NCBI GenBank assembly: GCA_963576735.1
Contig: OY755170.1
Location: forward strand, 14,926,567-14,990,566
DNA: 64,000 nt
Direction of reading: 5' to 3'
Origin: Bedellia somnulentella
Taxonomy: Eukaryota; Arthropoda; Insecta; Lepidoptera; Bedelliidae
Positions within the stretch are counted from its first letter, which is position 1. Every line of letters begins with the position of its first letter. A program made the translations under genes and the position numbers. This document shows, one piece after another, positions 10,200 to 20,862 of the stretch. The notes beneath the pieces were generated by a model that had not been told where the DNA came from, made no database searches, and saw only the letters and a program-made list of their open reading frames with translations.

Positions 10200-10350
10200 G
10201 AATAGAATAGAAAACTCTTTATTGCACATAAAAAAGAGAAACATTATGAAATGAACAGATTTAAATAACAAAAGTACAATTGGCGGTCTTATCAATAAAA
10301 GCAATCTCTTCTAGACAACCTTTGAATGGTGAGGTCAATAAATTATAGTC
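10200..10350 (-). mobile_element. LINE A-family 3' UTR fragment
   Basis: Complementary to the LINE A 3' UTR: ATTCT-repeat tail at 10200-10212, 'ctctttattgcac' (AATAAA-type signal on the minus strand), then the block 'aagcaatctcttctagacaacc'. A 5'-truncated copy of about 150 bp inserted next to the piggyBac remnant. Confidence 0.75.
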
Positions 10351-11320
10351 ATGCGAGATAGATGTCCAACAACATGGTGTAATAGATAACTATGCGTTAA
10401 TCTACATAATGTATACAATACATTATTAAATTCATAAATAAGAAACTATTGACAATGACAATGCATATGATCCAATTAATTATTTTTATTATTCATATCA
10501 ATCATCATATATATAAATATTAGGGTGTTTCATTTTGACAAAGTTTTCATATTCACAAATTTTCGCTCGCTTACATTCACATTATTATTTCTTGTTTCTT
10601 TGTTTTAGGTCGATTTTCGCTATATAACATTCGCTTTTTGCTTGTTGACAGCTTAAAACACAATCAAGGACTGCTAAAATTTTTGCACCAATACTGAATG
10701 AGCATGCACAGACGTGTGTTGAGGATAAAACTGATTTAGATATGTAATACCAAATTAACATTCCTCTAATACTCCTTGCACGAATACGAAACGTCTTCCG
10801 CTCCCTTTATTGATTTATCACTTATAGTATAAGATTCCGCTGCAAAATCTCTACGTTCATTACGTATTGAGTCAAACACACATATACACTGACAACACGC
10901 AACCAGTCAAAAGTGGCCGCAAGTAATTTTAATTTAATTAATGTTAATTATTATTCGAAGAAAATTTTAGTTTATTTGTTTTTGAAATATAATATCATTC
11001 TCATCATAACAATGTATCTAAAGAATTTAAAAATCCATAGAAGCCGTTGCACATTCGGCCCCAACTACCTCGCAGCCAGGTGAAAGCAGGTTAAATTTTG
11101 GTGTGTTTTATACGCTTATGAGATACACGCACCGTTCTTAAATGAAATTGAAGCTATTTTTTTCCTTATACGATGCACCTTTAATGCATTATCTGTATTT
11201 TAAATCTGTGTTGAAATTGCTTCTCAAAGTCACTGTTAACCGACATATTTATAACGCTTTCATAGTTTGATTCACTCAAAACTTCACAATTTAACAACCC
11301 ACTCGCCATTGTTATTGTTA
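10351..11320. other. AT-rich sequence with no recognised feature
   Basis: No supported gene or repeat. Confidence 0.5.
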
Positions 11321-11540
11321 TGTTAGGTAGCGCTACGAGTGTTAAGAATCGGAACTAAAAACTTTCAAAGTGGCGGCTAATCTCTCGCTTTTAAACATTA
11401 TGGCTAGCCGTGGTGAATGACATATGGCGCCGAATGTAAACCGGCGGTTTTATATCTAGCCGCAATCAATCCAGCTAATGCTTGAACCGCCGCATTACAA
11501 AACGGTGCTGTTTTAGATAACGGCTAGCCGTTATGTAAAA
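11321..11540. repeat. Subterminal repeat cluster, probably of the 11.5-12.2 kb transposon
   Basis: Repeats of 'ggcggct', 'aacggcgg' and the palindrome ACGGCTAGCCGT (around 11401-11413 and 11520-11532) are packed into 200 bp immediately downstream of the transposase remnant on its coding strand. Such clusters often bind transposase, but this is inference. Confidence 0.35.
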
Positions 11541-12230
11541 CGGCGGCATATACAATCCGACTGCGACATATATATTGATTTCATATGATGCAATCCCTTC
11601 TTTTGATCGCTTAGTGACTACTTTTCGATGATGCTCCACTATTCTCAACAAGTATTGAATATGAGTGAGATTGTTTTCCGTTGTACAAATTCCCTCGCAA
11701 TCCTGGTACATGCTCTTTGAATTAGTACTGTATTCCATGCAGTGGCATCAAAAGACACCTCAATGATTTTGTGACGTATTCCATATCAATGCACTTCCCG
11801 AATGACTACTACAGCCACCTGCTCACCGGTACCTTTTAGAGCAACAGGCACACTGAGCAAATTTTCAAAATCTTTGCCTGTTACTAGAACCCGTACTCTA
11901 TCTTCCAAAGTTTTAACACTCCCTTGGGCAACCAAAGGCAATAGTTTGCTATCACAGTGCAATCCTAAATGAAATGCGTTTTCAAAAAGTAATTTTTCTA
12001 TTTTCTTTGCTAATTTACTCCTATTCATCGTCCGAGCCCGATTTATTATATATTTAGTAGATGGAGAAACAGATATTTGAGAGATATCGCGACCGAGGCT
12101 CTTTGCAGTAGCTATGAACGAAGTAATCGCTTGTCGAATAGAGAGGTCTTTTTGATCCCAAGTAGAAGTAAGTGTCTGATCGACAGGTTTTATTTTAGTT
12201 CTTCTACGTCATCATTTTGACGCAGAATGA
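11475..12230 (-). pseudogene. DDE/RNase-H-type transposase remnant of an uncharacterised family
   Basis: The minus strand reads 'SIRQAITSFIATAKSLGRD', 'NRSKLAKKIEKLLF', 'LHCDSKLLPLVAQGSVKTL', 'EDRVRVLVTGKDFENLLSVP', 'GTGEQVAVVVIREV' and 'EVSFDATAWNT'. From memory, a broadly distributed invertebrate family has 'HWDGKLL.d.tg...vdRlpv.vsg.....LL.vPkl.sGTGe' followed by 'cFDTTa.NTG', with the two Asp likely catalytic. Exact superfamily not assigned (hAT-like or IS3EU-like). Frameshifts and stops occur after the second motif (11740-11480). Confidence 0.5.
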
Positions 12231-12639
12231 AAAAAATAGTTTTCTCCATCAATTAATACTGATGATGCAGATGAGTCTTCAAATGTAATCATTTTACTTG
12301 TTGTAGTTATATCTTTGAATTTTGGTTCTCTTATAACTAAAATTTGTTATCTTTTGTACTTTTTATTTTCAATTTTGAGAAAAAAGAAAAAAACTCTGTC
12401 CTTTTCAATCACTGATGAACTCATTCGATCTTCTTATAAAACTTTAAAAACTCCTTATCTTATGGCAGATATTTAGGGCAGAAACTGCGTTAAGTCGGGT
12501 CAGATTACGCTGGCCGCTTCATGGCTGATTAGGCACTGACCAATGTAAATTTGGCCTATATAAATTATTAGTGTAAAAGAGATTTATGGTGAGTAAAAGT
12601 TATTAGAACACTATTTGATTTAAAATTAATCTCATACCT

Positions 12640-13830
12640 AATAAGAACGCTTCTTCTCCTTGATTGTTGAGTTGTGCCAAATAACTACTCAAGGGATGAC
12701 TTTGCCACACACTAGCATCATATGCCCCTGGCGAGCTGGGATCGACACATAATATATTTAAATCCGAGTTACAGATCTTAAAAAAATAAACAGTATTTCA
12801 GTAGTTCAGACAACTAACTGAATGTTGAGACTCCAATCTATTTAATTACTCACAATCATCACATTAAGAGAGTGCTATCCCTTTCGGTTAAAAAACCTTT
12901 CTTCATGGTCAATTGGCCTTATAATTGCCACATGCGTGCCATCGATGCAACCAACAACGCCAGGTATATTAAATTTTCTGTAAAATCTTAATATAACCAA
13001 ATAATATTATAACATGCACATTAATTTTGATAGATTTCATTTAATGTATTAATACCTTGATTTAATTTGGTTACGCTCAGTGCGCTGCAATGGCCACTTA
13101 ACATTTTTTTTAAAAACCGATGGATGATTTAATGCCTCTGTCACTTACATATAACAAATAAAAATATGTCCTGCTATCAGATAGTTACATTAAAGGGTAT
13201 ATATTTATATATATTTTTTTAATGGATTGACATAGTCAAATTTTATTAAAATCATAGTCGTATCACATTGCTCCTCCATATTTATCGTGTCGATAATACG
13301 AAGTTCTCAACCCTCGCTTAGGAGTGTTTATTAAATATTTTATAATGGTTTTACAGAGGGCTGTGACGCATTATGGAACGCACTCTGACCAACCAATGTT
13401 TGGTATGATCCAGTCGCAAAAAACGAAAGTGCTATCAAAATCTTAAAGAGAAAATTTTATTATTCTAAGTATCAAAATATTTTAGTATACCAATCACATG
13501 ATGGTGTTTAAATTTAAAAGCTTACTTGCATATAAAAAATTATACTCTCAATGGATATAAGCCAGAGCTATTGTAAGATACTGTATGGAAAAAATATACC
13601 TTCATTACTCCGGCGATTCCTCTCTGCTCCGAAGGTAACAACGGTCATATTAAATGCACTAAAATCGTAATGTTTTCTTTTGTAAGCCTAAATTGTTTTA
13701 CAAAATCTTGTTCCAGCATGTCCTCAAGTGGGTTCAGCCATTTTTGCAACACCGAAATTGCAATAACGCCTGCGTTCGGCTAAGTGCGTTTGATACGCTA
13801 GCAGGTCGAGGTATCGGGGACGAGATCGAA
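12640..13830 (-). pseudogene. Harbinger (HARBI1-like) transposase with recognisable exons
   Basis: Exon-like blocks in order on the minus strand: N-terminal 'PLEDMLEQDFVKQFRLTKEN' (about 13.7 kb), 'VTEALNHPSVFKKNVKWPLQ' (about 13.1 kb), 'NIPGVVGCIDGTHVAIIRPI' (about 12.95 kb, first catalytic Asp) and 'SDLNILCVDPSSPGAYDASV' to 'GEEAFLLG' (12.8-12.64 kb). AG and GT dinucleotides sit at block edges (for example FLLG|gtatga), so the intron-exon layout is preserved. A stop in the third block ('RKG*HS') and missing distal exons make it a pseudogene. HARBI1-type proteins are nuclear transposases acting with a Myb-like partner; no partner is seen here. Confidence 0.65.
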
Positions 13831-13839
13831 CGGCTCTAA

Positions 13840-14470
13840 GCATTTTATATAATTAATTTAGTTCAATTTAAATCGGAATTAATAAACCAGCTTTATGAGT
13901 CTATCAAATACAACGAATGTTGATGAGAAGTTTTTTAATGTCAATTGTCAACAAAATCTTTATTCAAATATTTATTTTAGTAATGTTATTTCCGTCAAAA
14001 TTCATTATGCTATTAAACTTATTCGACATTGAGTAAAATTAAGTGATTACATTATGTATTGAATATTACAGGTATAAAATAAACCTGTTCTGTTAAATAC
14101 TTCGATGTAGCCTCACATATTGAGGGGAGCGGATGGACCGAATATTGCATCCTCCTTTAAGTTTTTCTTTTCCTGGGGGAAATATAGGTACCGGTTCAAA
14201 ATGACATTTGTGGGTTGCTCTTTTTGACATTCTACAGATAAGTTGTATATGTAGAGGAAGATGTAGGTCCCATACCTATTACCTATTGAGCGATACCTAG
14301 CAGATATAGATAGGTACCTCATTACCAAGTTCTTTTGATTTTTATTTCTGTTAAAAACAAATTGAACACGTTAGACGTTAGCAAAAAGAAATATTTAAAT
14401 CAGCACCTATAACACAAAACCTGATAGGCAACTAAAGTTTGAAAAATTAAAGAACATGTACAAAAAAGAT
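13840..14470. other. No recognised feature
   Basis: AT-rich; the short minus-strand frame at 14113-14328 has no recognisable motif. Confidence 0.5.
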
Positions 14471-14799
14471 TAAATATAAAAAAATAAAATAAAATTCTTT
14501 ATTCATAACCCACAGCAATACATTAAAACATCAAATACATATTAAAATAGGCTAGGTAGCAAGCAACAAGTACAATTTTTGTATTGATATTTTCAATATT
14601 AGGCACATATAGGAAAATAGGTTAACTAATCTTACTTCAAGAGAATATAGACCCCTGACCTCAAAACTATTATTAATGAAAAATTGAAGCCAGTGATTCC
14701 ACGGTGGTGCATGTATGATCAGTATACAATTATCCATGATCAGTTAATATACAATTATGACAAATTTTTGAAAATAAGGTGGGCATAATTTAGATTATC

Positions 14800-14885
14800 T
14801 TTTTTTTTTTTTTTTTTTGTGTGAGATGTATGTATGAGGTGTGTTATTGTGTGGTGGAGTGTATGTAGGTGTGTGTGTGTGTGTA
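14800..14885. repeat. Poly-T and GT-rich microsatellite
   Basis: About 20 T residues followed by GTGTGAGATGTATG-like and (TG)n repeats inside the 3' UTR of the minus-strand LINE. Confidence 0.9.
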
Positions 14886-14924
14886 GATTATTGTTTGATG
14901 TTTTTCGGAACAATGTTAAAATAT

Positions 14925-15485
14925 CTAGGCTAGTATGTTTTCGGTTTCTAAGTATGACAGCTTTAAAAGATGAGAGTAGGTTATTTTCTTAACTTCGAAG
15001 CTAGGCAAGGTGTATATGGCGGCAACTTTATTTATTTTATTATATATTTTACTAGAGAGTACTTCAAACTGCTGCGCAGCAAAAGTTGTTCTATGTCTAA
15101 CAACAGGTGCTACGTTAATAAAGGAACAGGAGCGGCGTGCAGCGAATGAGTTATCGAGTGGCAGCTGAGCATGTTTGCGGAGAATACAACGAAGGATGAA
15201 TATTTGACGTACAGTCAGAACTTGACAGTCAGAATACAGCTGCATTGTCGGGTATCGGAGAGGCTTAAAGATCATTACTTTAAGAATGGCTCTTTGAGCT
15301 CTTTCAAGTTTGAGCATTGCCGTTTTCCCAGCTCCCCCCCAAATTGGGACGCAATAGGCCAGCACCGACTGACAAAGAGCCAAATATACCATTTTTATTG
15401 TGTCAAAATCTGCTATATATCGTAAGTTTCTAAAAACAAATATCAATTTCCGTGTACGCGATATAAGAGCTGTAATGTGAGAATG
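14925..15485 (-). pseudogene. LINE ORF2, C-terminal segment
   Basis: Continuation of the same ORF2: 'FVFRNLRYIADFDTIKMVY', 'ALCQSVLAYCVPIWGGAGK' and 'LERAQRAILKVM' are the post-RT region of CR1/jockey proteins. It is separated from the segment upstream by one in-frame TAA just after 'HIDSNL'; the frame reads straight through ('WHSHITALISRT'), so this is a simple nonsense mutation. Confidence 0.8.
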
Positions 15486-15488
15486 CCA

Positions 15489-16180
15489 TTAAAGATTTGA
15501 ATCAATGTGAACTCCTAGATATTTAACGGAAGAAGAGAATTTAATAGAGGGACAGTTACAGGTTGATGCTATTTGATTTTTACATGTGTGGGCTCTAATT
15601 TTATAATCTTCCCATGACGGGGCGGTTGCTAAGGTTATGGAAATTGGGATGACTATGGTTTTATCAATATTGAGTGTTAGCAGGTTAGTTGCGAGCCAAC
15701 TATTTACCATAGCCAGTGCAGCTTCAGCCTTATCTCTAGCTTCTTCCCAGTCGCCATGAACCAGAAGGGCAGTATCATCGGCATAAACAACAATACTACA
15801 GTTTGGAATGCAGAGCTTACAAAGTTCATTTATATATATCTGAAACAGTATAGGCCCAAGAATACTGCCCTGGGGGACACCGTACTCAATACCCTTCAGA
15901 TCGCTAACGTAAGAACCAATTTTTAGACATTGTTGGCGGTCTTGGAGATAATTTCGGAAAATATTTAGTGCGTTCCCACGAACTCCATATCTTTCAAGTT
16001 TTCCTAGCAGAATCGGAATTGACACTGTGTCGAAGGCCTTGGAGAGATCTAGGAAGATGCCATAGCAATTATGTTTCTTGTCTAATTTAGAAACGATAAA
16101 TTCTGTAAGACTTGCCACAGCATCCTCGGTTGAAATACCTTTTCTGAAGCCAAATTGATTTTTAGCAATAATATCGTATT
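15489..16180 (-). pseudogene. LINE ORF2, reverse-transcriptase core segment
   Basis: RT palm with 'GIFLDLSKAFDTVSIPIL' (first catalytic Asp block), 'YGVPQGSILGPILFQIYIN' and 'VVYADDTALLVHGD' (YADD catalytic box), ending 'VKYLGVHIDSNL'. The catalytic motifs are intact. The frame actually opens near 16180, after a frameshift relative to the upstream segment; the first Met in this frame is internal and not a real start. Confidence 0.85.
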
Positions 16181-16183
16181 TTT

Positions 16184-17842
16184 CTAAAAAATTTTCTCCA
16201 AGACCTTCGACATAACAGGTAACACAGAAATAGGTCTGTAGTTGGATACTTCACCTCTATCCCCTTTCTTAAATATTGGGTGAACTAGAGCTACTTTTAG
16301 GGCTTTTGGGAAAATACCCGATCTAATACACAAATTACAGATGTGTGTTATAGGAGGAACAAGGACATCTTTAGAGGCTTTAATTATAGAGGGAGAGATT
16401 TTATCCCATCCTGGAGCACAATCAGAGCGTAGTCCCATAATTATTTGTTCAACATTTCTAACATCTGTTTCTAGAATAGCAAGTGAGTTTACTTGGTTGT
16501 CAATAGTGGTCACACTGTTTACAGATGGAGGGACAACTTTCGCTGCCAAATTTCTACCTACGTTAGCATAATAATTATTAACATCATCTATAGCCACCTT
16601 TGGATTTTCTTTAGCCTTTAATAAGGTAATTGGGGGAATGATTGTTCCGTTAATATCAGTAGCTTCTTTAATTATTTCCCATGTAGTTTTAAGATTTTTA
16701 GCATTATCAAGTTTACTTTTAAAATATTCACGTTTTGTTTTCCGTAGTAGATAATTGAGATAGTTACGATATCTTTTATATGTTTTATTGAGAATTTCAT
16801 TGTCTGGATTTTTACGAACTTTTTTGTGGAGGTTGTCCCTGTTTCGTATACATCTTAATATGCCGGGTGAAATCCAGGGTTTTAATATGACTTTTTTACG
16901 GGGTATCTTAATCTTAGTAGTATGAGCTTCTATTGTATATGAAATCATGGAGATAAGTTCATCAGTAGCTTTATCGGCATCGTTGCTATTTATGATATGC
17001 GAGTAATCAAGGTTGTCTAGTACCTCTTTAATAGCCACATGATCAACTTTGAATTTAATTCTATCTGTTTGATATGAGGCACTTGTTAGTTTATTTTTAG
17101 CAATACATAACATGGTGGGTAAATGATCTGTTATAGGAGATTCTATCACAAAAGCTTGAAGGTCAGTGTTTGAGATAGTTTTAGTTTTAATCATTATATG
17201 GTCTAAGCAGTTTTCTTCTCTTGTAGGGAAAAGATGAGCCGGGAGAAAACCAAGAGATGCCATGCTAGTTAGGTACTCATCAGAAAGTGGGTGGTCGTTG
17301 TTTTCTTTAATGTCCACATTAATATCCCCTAAAAGAGCAGTAGTTTTAAAGGCAGCTAGAGTTTGTACTATGGCATGAAGACTATTTAGGAAATTATCTA
17401 TGTTTTTATAAGATGGAGAGCGGTAGATTGTTATCAGAGCTAAATCTTTTCCCAGTGTCATAACAAGACAGTTACCATCAAACAGTGATGGTTCGTGTAC
17501 TTCAACCTCAATACAGGTTTTCGAACAGATAACTACTCCGTCATTTTGTAATAGGTTATTGTTGGTATTAAAAGAGTTGAAACCGTCTATATGTGGAATA
17601 TTTCGTTCATTCTTAAGCCAGCACTCGGTAAAAATAAGGATGTCAATATCAGTTTGGAGGAGAGGTAGACTTGCTATGCACTGATCCAAATTTTTGTTTA
17701 AACTTCTAATATTAACATGATAAACTTTTAACAATTGCACTTGATTTCCTAGAATCTCTATAAGATTTTCAGGGGGACATTTATATGATTTAGAAACTTT
17801 AAATGAATCAATTTCATTTGATATTAGATTGAAATCAAACAT
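16184..17842 (-). CDS. LINE ORF2, endonuclease and RT N-terminal segment (552 aa)
   Basis: N-terminal apurinic-type endonuclease: 'VYHVNIRSLNKNL', 'DILIFTECWLK' (catalytic Glu), 'TALLGDINVDI' and 'SPITDHLPT' (catalytic D-H). Then a linker with 'PWISPGILRCIRNRDNLHKK', and RT motifs 'CAPGWDKISPSIIK' and 'FKKGDRGEVSNYRPISVLPV'. The open frame ends at 'VLEKIF' because of a single-base frameshift; the next frame resumes within a few codons. The protein would nick target DNA and prime reverse transcription of the element RNA. The start Met is the first in frame; no upstream ORF1 overlap is evident. Confidence 0.8.
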   Translation of the reverse strand: MFDFNLISNEIDSFKVSKSYKCPPENLIEILGNQVQLLKVYHVNIRSLNKNLDQCIASLPLLQTDIDILIFTECWLKNERNIPHIDGFNSFNTNNNLLQNDGVVICSKTCIEVEVHEPSLFDGNCLVMTLGKDLALITIYRSPSYKNIDNFLNSLHAIVQTLAAFKTTALLGDINVDIKENNDHPLSDEYLTSMASLGFLPAHLFPTREENCLDHIMIKTKTISNTDLQAFVIESPITDHLPTMLCIAKNKLTSASYQTDRIKFKVDHVAIKEVLDNLDYSHIINSNDADKATDELISMISYTIEAHTTKIKIPRKKVILKPWISPGILRCIRNRDNLHKKVRKNPDNEILNKTYKRYRNYLNYLLRKTKREYFKSKLDNAKNLKTTWEIIKEATDINGTIIPPITLLKAKENPKVAIDDVNNYYANVGRNLAAKVVPPSVNSVTTIDNQVNSLAILETDVRNVEQIIMGLRSDCAPGWDKISPSIIKASKDVLVPPITHICNLCIRSGIFPKALKVALVHPIFKKGDRGEVSNYRPISVLPVMSKVLEKIF

Positions 17843-18154
17843 CGAGAGAGATTAAACTCAAATATGTTATTCGAATATGGGGAGACATATAGTAAATTTT
17901 TCGTAACTCTCATTCGATTTCGTACGTAATCCTTAGAGTTGGATTTTGATTTGAATATTTTACAAGTAATATATTTTATATGTAAGTATTGTATAGAGTG
18001 GGTGTAGTGTGTGTGCATGAGTAAACAATAACATAAGATTATATAAAATAGCAAAAACAATTGGCTAGATTTTATTTGAAATTTAACTAAAGGTAATAGA
18101 AAATACTTAAAGAAAATTACTAGTCATTTTTTATCCTTTTGTTATGTTATTGAT

Positions 18155-18210
18155 GAATGTGGATGAAGCCAGAGACAGAGGCCAGGATCGGAACCAAATG
18201 GCGATCATTA
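18155..18210 (+). mobile_element. LINE E coding-end scrap
   Basis: About 55 bp reading 'NVDEARDRGQDRNQMAII', matching the C-terminal block of LINE E copies at 53030-53190 and 60595-60790 ('EARDICQDRTKWRSIV'). Confidence 0.5.
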
Positions 18211-18899
18211 AACAGTTAAATTATTGATGATATATGATATTGATAAGATGTTTAAGAGATCTTTCATGTTCAGTTTCTATGTTTTTTTTATTCCTGAATA
18301 AGTCTTTTTTAGTTCGCGTCATACTTGCTTATAAAAAGTCTTGTTTATAAGATAAGATTTTACTTTTTTCAGTATGATCAAATTAAAGTAGTAACTTTTC
18401 TTACAAACAAAATATTCTTGAAAACTCATTACGCAAAATCTTGGCCAAACACAAACTTGCTTTAAAAATAAGAAAATATATATTTTAACTGTCATAAATT
18501 TGACATGAAACCGTCAAAATTCTATCACATGTCACTAAACGTCACAATGCAAACTTAATTGATTTTTTTTATTGGTATTCACAATCTTTTTAAGATTTAG
18601 CTTAGGTGTATGTCCCTGGTATGGTGATCCAAATTTGACGTTTTAGACTAGTTACTAGCTCATTCGGTCAGTGAGTTGAATGATTTAAAATCTAGTATTG
18701 CCATTCTTATGCTACTATTGATATTACAAATACCTGCCACTTTATTTAATTCTACCGTATTCTCTGAATCCAAAATTGTTCCTAATTTTGTAACTAATTA
18801 TTAATTATTTCTATAAAATTTTATTGAAAATGAATAAAACTAGGTTTTAAATGTTTGACATTTTTTATTTATTTGAATAGGCTGTTTGTAAGTATATCC

Positions 18900-19700
18900 A
18901 AAGCTAAAAAATAATTAAAAACTGCCGTTTGCTACTATTACGCCTGGCACTTTTTGCAATTTGACATGAATTCCTTTAAACAGAATAGGAAACCGTCTTA
19001 TCCATACTCCAAAAGCTCTTTCTATGACATTTCTTGTCTTTGCATTCTATCTGAAAAGGTAGACAAGTGGCCTTCCGAATTTGTAAAAATTTCGGAGGTA
19101 GGGAACGCAAACACTACTTTAAAGTATAAAATAAACAAAGGATAGAAGAATTTCGCGCTGGCAGCCATTGACACGGTAGCTCAATTGACAGAGCGACGCG
19201 ACGGGGGCGTATACCCGAAGTCGCGGGTTCGATTCCCGCCTGTGTCAAATTTTTCGTTCCTTTATTTATTCTTTAATTATTAGTACTAATCCCCACATGA
19301 GGTTTTCATGACCAAAAACATTCAAATTATGTGATAGTTAGGCGTTCTCAACATTTGCATTCTATCTGAAGAGGTAGACAAGTGGCCTTCCGAATTTGTA
19401 AAAAAATCGGAGGTAGGGAACGCAAACACTACTTAAAAGTATAAAAGAAACAAAGGTTAGAAGAATTTCGCGCTTGCAGCCATTGACACGGTAGCTCAAC
19501 TGGCAGAGCGACGACGGGGGTGTATACCCGAGGTCGTGGGTTCGATTCCCGCCTGTGTCGAAATTTTTCCTTCCTTTATTTATTCTTTAATTATTAGTAA
19601 TAATCCCCACATAAGGTTTTCATGACCAAAAACATTCAAATTACGCAAATTGTCTGGTTTAATTTTGACTTTTCTTAAATCGAGATTTAACACTAATTCG
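18900..19700 (-). pseudogene. Second Harbinger transposase, C-terminal exon split by an S3 dimer
   Basis: Minus strand 'RNVIERAFGVWIRRFPILFK' followed by 'GIHVKLQKV' is the HARBI1-type C-terminal block (family 'tR.viErafG.lk.RFp.l'). Upstream coding ('EKSKLNQT') resumes at about 19675 after the 19040-19649 insertion, and joining across it keeps the frame. The sequence at 19690-19790 has inverted 'ctaattcga' and 'gagatttaa' repeats that may be the element's terminus. Confidence 0.55.
19040..19649 (+). mobile_element. Dimeric tRNA-like SINE (family S3)
   Basis: Two head-to-tail units (about 19041-19355 and 19356-19649). Each has 'gcattctatctgaa', 'gacaagtggcc', a tRNA-like block (D-arm 'gtagctca', T-arm 'gggttcgattcccgc', acceptor arms gacacgg and ctgtgtc at about 19170-19248 and 19485-19560), a 'ctttatttattc' spacer and the terminal 'taatccccacat' block. 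A short flanking repeat TTGTCT (19034-19039 and 19650-19655) is a possible TSD. The anticodon arm does not fold normally, so these are tRNA-derived repeats and not tRNA genes. Confidence 0.75.
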
Positions 19701-19859
19701 ACGTAGTGCAAGACAAAAACTGAGGTTTAACGTTAAACGGAGTTTAGTTATTACTAATTCGAGATTTAAGCTGCATCGCCAAGGGTCCCTCAATGATAAT
19801 ATTGTATGGTTATTGAATGTGGCTCACTATTGATATTTTGTTTACCAATCTGTTGCATC

Positions 19860-20740
19860 GCATAGGTTTGATAAATATCTCTTCATGTATGTATTCCCAT
19901 TGAGAAATAGCGATTTGCACATCGTTGTCCAGTTCTTGATAAGCTATAATGTTATCTTTGCACCGTGCACATTTCCGTATCAAACCATTTTCGCCGTATT
20001 TGGTAGAACAAATTTGCTCTAAAACTGCGTCTATATTTGACTATTCAATTATTCTTCCCTCAGAGAAGCTTGGTCCATCAATTTAAAATTTAAGTGTTTT
20101 ACACACAAACAGAGTATCTCTATGTTGTACCTGAGGTTTAACAATCGGAATTGGCAAAACAGACTATAGGACACTTCTTTAATTTTAGCTATAAATATCT
20201 GATGAAGTTTTTATAACGCTTAAGCAAGTGTTTTTTTTATCTTTTTCTTTATGACTTGTAACTGTTTCTCTTTTGCTAGAACAAATACGGCTATATTAGT
20301 CTTCTTTTAAAAACTTTGTAATTTTATTTGAATTTATTTCAAGTCTCTTTCCATGTGGTAAGTCAAAAATACTTCCCTGATTGTTAAAACGTTCTCGTTT
20401 TTCGGGAATTATACTAATCTCAGATATAGCATTGTATTTTTTAAAAATTTTGCTTGTTACTGCTTGAGTAAAAACATTCTTCTCTCTTCAGTTTTCATTT
20501 TTAAAAGTTTTCTTTAAATTATTTTTCCATGACCTCTGCATATATTAATTTCTTCTTTATTTCTTGAGGTTAACCTTTTTTTAGTAAATTGCTGACTTCT
20601 TTACTTAGAGTTTCTTTTCCTCCTATATTTCTTTTTTTTTAAAGCTTTTCGTAGTGGTCTTAGTTGTAATTTAAGAATAGTTATTATCTTTTTGTCTCAT
20701 TTCTTTGTTTTTAAGTCTACGAATTCATCTGGCACTTATA
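19860..20740 (-). pseudogene. Uncharacterised transposon-associated protein remnant
   Basis: Minus-strand pieces in shifting frames: 'SKEVSNLLKKRLTSRNKEE', 'ISIIPEKRERFNNQGSIF', 'ICSSKRETVTSHKEK', 'IEILCLCVKHLNFKLMDQ', 'ENGLIRKCARCKDNIIAYQE'. They resemble an uncharacterised protein found repeatedly in insect repeats (remembered pattern 'SR.t.GkkET.T..k', then 'RDTClC..H.N', then a Cys pair). Catalytic function unknown. Numerous frameshifts; no boundaries could be set. Confidence 0.35.
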
Positions 20741-20862
20741 CGATTAAGTATTGCACTTATGTCATTATTTTTTATAGTGGTAGTAATTGGTCTTGCCTCT
20801 CGTATAGTTATTGGGTTTTGTATTGAGAAGTTTCTTGAAGTAGATTATTTGTTCTATAATGT

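Larger units (their letters stand above)
14486..17850 (-). mobile_element. Near-complete LINE (CR1/jockey-like), minus strand
   Basis: A 2.9-kb ORF2 (endonuclease plus RT plus C-terminal domain, about 970 codons) followed by a 3' UTR and an AATAAA/TTTTA-type tail near 14486-14510. One frameshift (about 16.18 kb) and one nonsense codon (about 15.49 kb) are the only lesions I see in the coding region, so this copy is relatively young. No ORF1 is visible upstream, so it is either 5'-truncated or its ORF1 has diverged. A T-run and GT-rich microsatellite interrupt the 3' UTR (14800-14885). Confidence 0.8.

Noticed and set aside
14113..14328. 71-aa minus-strand ORF
   Set aside because: Low-complexity, no recognised motif, length expected by chance.
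15171..15425. Plus-strand ORF opposite the LINE
   Set aside because: Shadow of the minus-strand LINE ORF2; no motif of its own.
19165..19560. Apparent tRNA genes (also at 48692-48766 and 49012-49086)
   Set aside because: D-arm, T-arm and acceptor pair well, but the region between D and T arms is 24-28 nt with no normal 5-bp stem and 7-nt anticodon loop. Copies are embedded in TSD-flanked repeats, so they are tRNA-derived SINEs.
19040..19649. CRISPR-like or satellite array from direct repeats
   Set aside because: Only two ~300-bp units with tRNA-like content in a eukaryotic repeat context; no short repeat-spacer structure.
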